Source: Heracleum sosnowskyi (taxonomy: Eukaryota > Streptophyta > Magnoliopsida > Apiales > Apiaceae). Taken from it: a stretch of DNA of 64,000 nt. The DNA lies in the NCBI GenBank assembly GCA_030848705.1, contig CM061236.1, forward strand, positions 59,973,481 to 60,037,480, written 5' to 3'. Below are positions 57,452-64,000 of the stretch, piece by piece (position 1 is the first letter of the stretch; each line of letters starts with the position of its first letter). The notes under the pieces were generated by a model. That model saw only the letters and a list, made by a program, of their open reading frames with translations. It was not told the origin of the DNA and made no database searches. A program made the position numbers and the translations under genes.

Positions 57452-59713
57452 GGAGCGACGAAGTCTTTTATTTCTGAAACGTTTGCTCGTAGATTGAATT
57501 GCGTAATGAAACCCTTAAGTGGAGTGTTGAATATAGAGATAGCTAATCAGGATCGTATAGCGGTCAGTTCATATTATCCTCGTTGTGAGATAGAGATTTA
57601 GGGAAATCGTTTTTATGTTGACTTGTTACCATTTAAGTTAGGTGAATTTGATGTGATATTAGGGATGGATTGGTTGACTGAGTATGATGCGAGTATTGAC
57701 TGTAAGAATAAGAGGGTTACTTTGATTACCCTAGAAAAGAAAGAAATAATATTTAGAGGAGAGAGGCAAGGAAAGAGGTTCCTGACGATGATTCAGGCTA
57801 AGAGATTATTAAGGCAAGGTTGTGAGGCGTATTTAGCTTATGTGATAGATATAGATAAGGAAGTTTCTAAGTTAGAAGATATTCTAGTTGTAAATGAGTT
57901 TCTAGATGTTTTTCCGGAAGAATTACTAGGTTTACCTCCAGATAGAGAGATTGAATTTGTGATAGACTTAGTACCAGGCGTGGAGCCAGTATCTAAGGCC
58001 CCTTACAGAATGGCACCAGTGGAGATGAAGGAATTGGCTACTCAACTGCAAGATTTGCTAGAAAAATGAATTATTAGACCCAGCGTTTCGCCGTGGGGAG
58101 CACCAGTATTGTTTGTCAAGAAAAAGGATGGAAGCATGAGATTGTGTATAGACTATCGCGAGTTGAACAAGCTGACCATTAAGAACAAGTATCCGTTACC
58201 TCGAATAGATGATCTGTTTGACCAGCTGAAAGGAGCGGTACATTTTTCAAAGATTGACCTACGGTCAGGATATCACCACCTGAAGATTAAACCAGACGAC
58301 ATACCGAAGACAACCTTTCGAACAAGGTATGGGCACTATGAATTTTTAGTAATGGCATTTGGATTAACAAATGCACCAGCAGCTTTTATGGACTTAATGA
58401 ACAGGATTTTCAAGAGATATTTGGACAAGTTTGTAGTGGTATTCATCGATGACATTTTGATATACTCGAAGACGGAAGAAGAGCATGCAGACCATTTGCG
58501 GATTGTGTTGGAAACATTGAGACAAGAAAGACTATATGCGAAGTTTTCCAAGTGTGAATTCTGGTTGAGAGAAGTTCATTTCTTAGGACACGTGGTGAGC
58601 ATCGAAGGCATCAAAGTGGATCCAACAAAGATAGAGGCAGTGAAGGATTAGGAGAGACCAAGGACACTGACTGAATTCAGAAGTTTCTTGGGATTAGCCA
58701 GATACTACCGGAGATTTGTGCAAGATTTTGCGAAGATAGCTACTCCAATGACCAAGCTGACAAGGAAAAGCGAGCAATTCATATGGAACGATAAATGCGA
58801 AGAAAGCTTCCAAGAGTTAAAGAAGAGACTAACTACGACACCGGTATTGATGTTACCAGACGATCAAGGTCAATTCGTAATCTATAATGATGCGTCGTAC
58901 AAAGGATTGGGTTGCGTACTTATGCAACATGACAAGGTGATTACTTATGCGTCAAGACAGTTGAGGCCCCACGAACAGAAGTATCCTACACATGATTTGG
59001 AGTTAGCAGCGATTGTGTTTGCTTTGAAGATATGGAGACACTACTTGTATGGAGAGAGATGTGAAATTTACACCGATCATAAGAGTTTGAAGTATATCTT
59101 TACTCAGAAAGAGCTGAACATGAGGCAACGAAGATGGTTAGAACTAATCAAGGACTACGACATTTCTATCAACTATCATCCCGGCAAGGCAAATGTGGTA
59201 GCAGATGCACTGAGCAGAAAAGAGAGATTAAATACACTGACGATGACCAAAGAGTTATACAAGGAATTTGAGAAGTTAGAGATCGAAGTAAGTATTCCGA
59301 AGGATGCGACGGAAATGATTTATACCATGACATTTCAACCTGAATTGTTGGAGAAGATACGGAAGTGCCAAGAGCAAGTTATGAATGATGATGTGAGTAA
59401 GATGACAGGTGAGGAAATATGTAGCCAACCGGACGACAAAGGGATCTTGAGATTTGCTTCTCGGAGATGGGTACCTAATGTCGCGGAACTGAAAAATGAA
59501 ATTTTGCACGAAGCGCATAACTCGAAGTATTCAATTCATCCAGGGAGTACGAAGATGTATCGAGATCTTAAGACGAACTTTTGGTGGCCAGATATGAAAA
59601 GGGAGATTGCTGAATGGGTGAGTAAATGTTTTACATGCCAAAGAGTCAAGGCGGAACATCAGAGACCAAGTGGATTACTTCAACCATTGGAAATTCCTGA
59701 ATGGAAGTGGTAA
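57452..59713 (+). pseudogene. pol: K protease, RT, RNase H and integrase N-terminus
   Basis: Same frame as gag. The protease remainder starts GATKSFIS and is cut by a TAG at 57599. RT begins about 57920, has a TGA at 58067, and carries the FIDD catalytic motif at 58442-58453, with LCIDYRELN and YPLPRIDDLF upstream. A TAG at 58649 precedes the RT thumb. RNase H covers about 58850-59220 (YNDASYKGLGC, TDHKSLKYIF, ADALSRK). The integrase zinc region (H, H, C-x2-C) ends near 59670. A TAA at 59711 precedes the H insertion. Catalytic residues in RT and RNase H are kept. Confidence 0.92.
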
Positions 59714-59716
59714 CGC

Positions 59717-59724
59717 ATTACGAT
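59717..59724. repeat. Target duplication of H, left copy
   Basis: ATTACGAT, repeated exactly at 60353-60360. Confidence 0.92.
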
Positions 59725-60352
59725 TAGAGCTGGCAATTTGATACACGACACGTGAACACGGTACGAACACGACACAGATAATTAGTGTTTGGGTGCAAAA
59801 ATTTGGTACACGAACACGAAAGTACACGAACACGAAAAAACACGAATATAATTAGTGTCAGGTTTGGGTTTTCACAATAGGTACACGACACGAAACGAAA
59901 GTACACGAATTAATGAAGTAAATAAATAATTTTAAAAAATATATATTATTTATAGTATTGCATATTTATAAAATATATAAGGAATTACATATGAACAATA
60001 AATAAAAGTTTCATGACTAATTAGCAGTAAGAAGTATACATTTATATATATAAGTTATATTTACAAATTTTTGTAAAATTGTATGTATTACATATTTAAT
60101 ACACGTTTCATAAAAATTTACATAATTAAAATAGTTTTATAATATATAAATTTTAATTTAATTAAATTTATATTTTTGTTTAATGTACACGAATACGACA
60201 CGTAAAGTACACGACACGTTTTGAATTGGATATGTGTTTCAAATTTAGTACACGAATCCAAAATGGGTCGGATATGAATTTTACATTAAGTACACGAAAA
60301 CACGAAAGTACACGACACGAAAGTACACGACATGGTCCAATTGCCAGGTCTA
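59725..60352. mobile_element. H: 628-bp hAT-like non-autonomous element
   Basis: Ends TAGAGCTGGCAATTTG and, in reverse complement, TAGACCTGGCAATTGG match at 14 of 16 positions. The 8-bp duplication ATTACGAT is exact. An 8-bp target duplication and TAGRGCTGGCAA-like ends are typical of the hAT superfamily. The interior is AT-rich (59920-60170) and has no transposase. Both subterminal zones are packed with ACACGA words, which could be transposase-binding sites. It separates K's integrase zinc domain from the catalytic core. Insertion plus duplication adds 636 bp, a multiple of three, so K's frame is the same on both sides. Confidence 0.92.
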
Positions 60353-61399
60353 ATTACGATGGACTTTGTGGTAGGATTACCTAGAACGAAGGCTAACCAT
60401 GATGCCATCTGGGTTATGGTGGATCGATTGACGAAATCTGCGCATTTTCTTCCGATTAACGAGAGATTCTCGCTAGATAAGTTAGTTCACATTTACATAA
60501 AGGAAATCGTAGTACGGCATGGAGTTCCAGTATCGATAGTGTCTGATCGAGACCCTCGATTCAATTCAAGATTTTGGAGGAGTTTTCAAGAGTGTTTGGG
60601 CACCGAGTTAAGAATGAGTACGGCTTATCACCCGCAGACGGACGGTCAAATCGAAATAACAATTCAGACTATTGAAGATATGCTTAGGACATGTGCACTT
60701 GACTTTAAAGGCAGTTGGGACGATCATCTACCTTTGGTGGAATTTTCATATAATAATAGTTTTCACGCGAGCATCGGAATGCCACCTTACGAAGCTTTGT
60801 ATGGACGAAAGTGTCGATCTCCAGTGTATTGGGAAGAAGTTGGTGAACGGAAGATGATAGGACCAGAACTAGTGCAACAAACAAAGGAAGCGATTCAATT
60901 GATTCAAAGAAGATTGATAACAGCTCAGGACCGACAGAAAAAGTATGCGGATCTAGCCAGAAAGGATATGGGATTCGAAGAAGGAGAGCAAGTGTTACTA
61001 AAGTTTTCACCGTGGAAAGGATTAGTTAGGTTTGGAAAGAAAGGGAAGTTGAGTCCGAGATTTGTTGGACCTTTTGAGATTTTGAAGAAAGTGGGCAAGG
61101 TAGCTTACGAGTTAGCATTGTCGCCGCATATGCAGCACGTTCATAATGTATTTCATGTATCTATGCTTAAGAGGTATCGACCAGATTCGAATCATGTAAT
61201 AGAGTATGAACCCATAGAGGTCCAGGCAGATTTATCTTATGTAGAATGACCGATTCAGATATTGGATCGTAAGGAGAAAGTACTAAGGAATAAGACAGTA
61301 GAGTTAGTGAGAGTTTTATGGAGGAATCCTAAAGTAGAAGAGTCTACCTGGGAGTTAGAGAGTGAGATGTTAGAGAAGTATCCCCAGTTGTTTCCTTGA
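60353..61399 (+). pseudogene. pol: K integrase core and chromodomain
   Basis: Continues K's frame. Integrase catalytic Asp in MDFVVGLP (60359), Asp in VSDRDPRFN (near 60540) and Glu near 60653, where the family GQSERT block reads GQIEIT. The GPF/Y module is at about 61060 (FVGPFEILKKVGKVAYELAL). After a TGA at 61247 the same frame gives a chromodomain-type tail ending in a stop at 61397-61399. Chromodomains target chromovirus integration to heterochromatin in known family members. An ATG at 60332 lies inside H and is not a real start. Confidence 0.9.
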
Positions 61400-61422
61400 T
61401 CTGATTTTGAGGACAGAATCCT

Positions 61423-61438
61423 ATTAAGGGAGGAAGGA
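61423..61438 (+). promoter_or_regulatory. Polypurine tract of K
   Basis: AAGGGAGGAAGGA before the LTR start TGTAATATCC at 61439. Confidence 0.85.
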
Positions 61439-64000
61439 TGTAATATCCGTGAATTTTATTATTTGATTAAATGATATATTTTATATAAAATTATTTGTTG
61501 TGGAGTATTGGAATATTATTAAATGATAATTATTGTGTGATTATGTGCTAATTGGTGAGTCGGAAGCCCCTTTCAAATATTTCGTCATTTGGAATTTTCT
61601 TCAAATCTGAGCCTCGTTTTGATAATTCAAGGGCCCCGTTAAAATTTCGTACATTAATTATTATCTCTTCGTCTTTCGTATTCGAATCATTATCGGGAGA
61701 GATATTCGTATCATTTCATTCCTACCTATTTGATTCTGCAAGAATAATTCGTTTTGTTCAAAAAGGGAAAAATTGTTCCGAACCCTAATTGCTTAAGGGG
61801 ACGGATATATCGTTTTATATCAATATTACATTTGTTATAGCCCCAGTATTCTTGAGCATTAGTTATATAATGATATGTATTGATTTGGATAATTATCAAT
61901 CCTTGTAGATAATTATCTTCTCGTGAAACGTGTTTTTAACCTAATTAGGGTTTTTAAACGATCCAGTGGATCTATAACGATCCAAAAGTGTTCCTTGGGG
62001 TATTATTTTTCCAAAAATATATAAAGACGAATCGTACCTTATAACCTTCATAATCTGCATTGCGTATAATCAAAAAGTAAAAATTCCCGAAACGTGTTCT
62101 TCGTGTTCTTGAATAATCAATCCATTCGTTCAAGGTGTTATTGATTTCAGAAATCAAAGTTCAAGTACTCAAATCAAAGATCTTGATCTCTAGTTTCAGA
62201 ATCTTCCAACCTCATCATCATCTGGTAATTTTTCGATTTGTTATGAATTTTTCAATATTCGAATTAAAATTAGGGTTCATACCCGATTTGGGGATTTTCA
62301 TTCTGTTGATTCTCCGTTCAATTGGTTGCTTCTAACATGTTCCTAGGGTTCTAATTAGCAAGAATCCATGCTTTAATTTCATGTTTATGTTCGATTTTGA
62401 TGGGTTTGATTTTTGGATTTTGACCCGAATTCTTCTTTTGAATAGTCTGTTCATATGAATGATCTGACATTGTTTTTGGTAGAGGGCTTTCATTGTATGT
62501 GTTCTTAGCTTCATTTTAACATAAAGAACGTAGAGTTTCATGTAGGATTTTTACAGATCGAAAAATTTGTTTAAGCTCGTCGGAAAATAGTCGGGTTTTT
62601 TATTCCGACGATGTTTTTGGTACGTTTTTGATCGAAATGTGTTGCTGTGTTTATTTGGAATGTTTTGATATAAAAACCCCCAATTTTGGATGTGTTTTTG
62701 GCTCGCCGGAATCTGGAAAAGGTCGCGGGATTCTTGAAAAATTCCGGCTGTTCTTGGCTACCCGTTTCAGTTCTTGGCGACCCGTTTACCCGAAGTTTGA
62801 CTCGGTTTCAATCTTCAAAACCCTAATTCGATTTCTGAAAACTTTTTCTAGATTTTATTTTTTAAATTTAATTCGAAAATAGTTTAAAAACTTTAAAAAT
62901 TCATATTTTTATTTTAAAAATATATTTTAATATCAGAAAAATTCTGGAAAATTATATTTATTATTTTAAATCCGAAAATTGATTAAACTTAATTATTTTC
63001 ATTATTTTTAATTAATAATTAATTTATTAATTAATTGGTTAATTCTTTTAATCAATTAATTCTTAAAAATTAATTATTAATTAGATTTAATTAATTAAAA
63101 ATTCATTTTAATTATTTTCAAGCCTATTTATTTATTTAAAAATAGTTTGAGTATTTAAAGATTGTCAATTAATTTTATTAATTGATTTATTTGCATTTAA
63201 ATGTTTATATTGGATTTAAAAATCCGAGTTTTGATTTAAAAATTAATCTTGACTTATTTAAAATTCAAATAAGTTTCGTATGATGTTTTAAAAATGTTTA
63301 TAAGTGCTATATGGTTCATATTAATTGTGTGATGTGTTTTATAGTATGTATATGCCCGTACTAGGGCAAATATCTGAGTTTTAAATATCGTAAATCATAC
63401 CGGACGTCCGATACGTAACCGGTTACTTGTTTAAATGTGATTATTGATTGAATAAGTGTCGAGAGTAGAACGAGAATAGTTAGACTTATTGTGATGAGTT
63501 GTTTAATTATAGGATCGAGTTCCCGGAGTAAGGGAAAAGGAAAGGTAGAGTGAGCAGAGTCGATCCGACAGCAGCTTAGACCAGGCAAGTATTTGTGCCT
63601 TTACTTGTGATAAAATTTATTATTGTCTTGATTACTTGAATACCGTTATCCCCAGAACAATTCAAATTATCAATCTTTTAACCGCATTTGGACAACTGAT
63701 TCCATTTTCTTAGAGATTCTTGATTCTTTGATTTGATCTGCATCAGAAACCCTTATTTCCAATTCACTTGATTATTGTTTACCACCATTTGGTTATTGTT
63801 TATCATCCTTTGATTATTATTAACAACCATTTATTATTTGACTTCCATCTTGACTATTGATTACGGTCATTGATTATCGATTACCAATCTTGATTTCCTT
63901 ATTGAATGAGTACACTGTACCATTGGAATTATTCCATGATTCTTTCTCGATCTTCATTTGATACTGAGCAGTTGAAGTTCTTTTGCAATTACTATACATT
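61439..64000 (+). repeat. 3' LTR of K, cut by window end
   Basis: Starts TGTAATATCC. By alignment with the 5' LTR it should run about 720 bp past the window. The first 1.3 kb, absent from the 5' LTR, include TATATAAA at 62018-62025. The short ORFs within are not supported. Confidence 0.9.
62018..62025 (+). promoter_or_regulatory. TATA box in K's 3' LTR
   Basis: TATATAAA, about 580 bp into the LTR. The 5' LTR has lost this region. Confidence 0.6.

Larger units (their letters stand above)
53082..64000 (+). mobile_element. K: Tekay-type Ty3 chromovirus, truncated 5' LTR
   Basis: 5' LTR remnant 53082-55036, PBS 55039, upstream ORF remnant, gag-pol 56150-61399 with seven stops and the H insertion, PPT, and a 3' LTR from 61439 past the window end. 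It has a chromodomain C-terminus. LTRs are about 3.28 kb by alignment and about 2.4% divergent over the shared 1.24 kb (about 30 differences by eye). Confidence 0.9.

Noticed and set aside
60332..60360. ATG at 60332 as start of a separate integrase gene
   Set aside because: It lies within the right end of the hAT-like element. The true coding sequence upstream is on the other side of that insertion.

Overview
The window is plant nuclear DNA made almost entirely of nested LTR retrotransposons. I see no host single-copy gene, no tRNA or rRNA gene and no CRISPR array. The evidence for a plant is AT-rich sequence, Ty1/copia SIRE-type, Ty3 Tekay-type and Ty3 Tat-type elements, primer-binding sites for initiator-Met tRNA, and a hAT-type miniature element. 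A flowering plant, probably a eudicot, fits. The species cannot be named from the sequence. Labels used below: R, S1, A, B, L, S2, T, K, H.

Left part (1-28891). R (1-2902, +) is the 3' part of a long Ty3-type LTR that abuts S1. S1 (2903-4805, -) is a truncated SIRE-type copia: a 5' LTR, PBS and part of gag. S1 lies in the 3' LTR of A (4806-28891, -), an old, decayed Ty3 element. Its pol remnant is at 5388-7270, its PBS at 24834-24846 and its 5' LTR at 24851-28891. B (9373-24141, +), a Tekay-type chromovirus with LTRs of about 3.86 kb, is inserted in A with a GTCGT target duplication. About 1.23 kb of the DNA that flanks B on its right has been copied to between B's 5' LTR and its internal region, destroying B's PBS.

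Centre (28892-53078). L is a small copia LTR (28892-29274) with PBS and leader. Inserted in that leader is S2 (29462-53078, +), a large SIRE-type copia. Its gag-pol lies in one frame with six stops. It also has an 83-aa acidic ORF with its own TATA box and a large extra ORF frameshifted at a CT repeat. S2 is saturated with the hexamer TGACAG/CTGTCA. T (42556-52928, +), a young Tat-type Ty3 element, lies in S2's 3' LTR with a GCATG target duplication and two 507-bp LTRs that differ at four sites. T carries gag-pro, RT, two RNase H domains and integrase in sense. On the opposite strand it carries a complete three-exon gene (49074-50903) with its own TATA box, downstream of a GAGGTCGAA-rich repeat array.

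Right part (53079-64000). S2's 3' LTR is cut 105 bp before its end and joined to K, a Tekay-type chromovirus whose 5' LTR lacks its first 1.3 kb, including the promoter. K's polyprotein frame (56150-61399) has seven stops. It is also split by H (59725-60352), a 628-bp hAT-like element with an 8-bp target duplication. K's 3' LTR runs off the window.

Insertion order by nesting: A first, then B, S1 and L; then S2 in L; then T in S2. LTR divergence counted by eye agrees for the central stack (S2 about 2%, T about 0.8%). No element looks autonomous. T is closest: its sense frames have three stops and its antisense gene has none.
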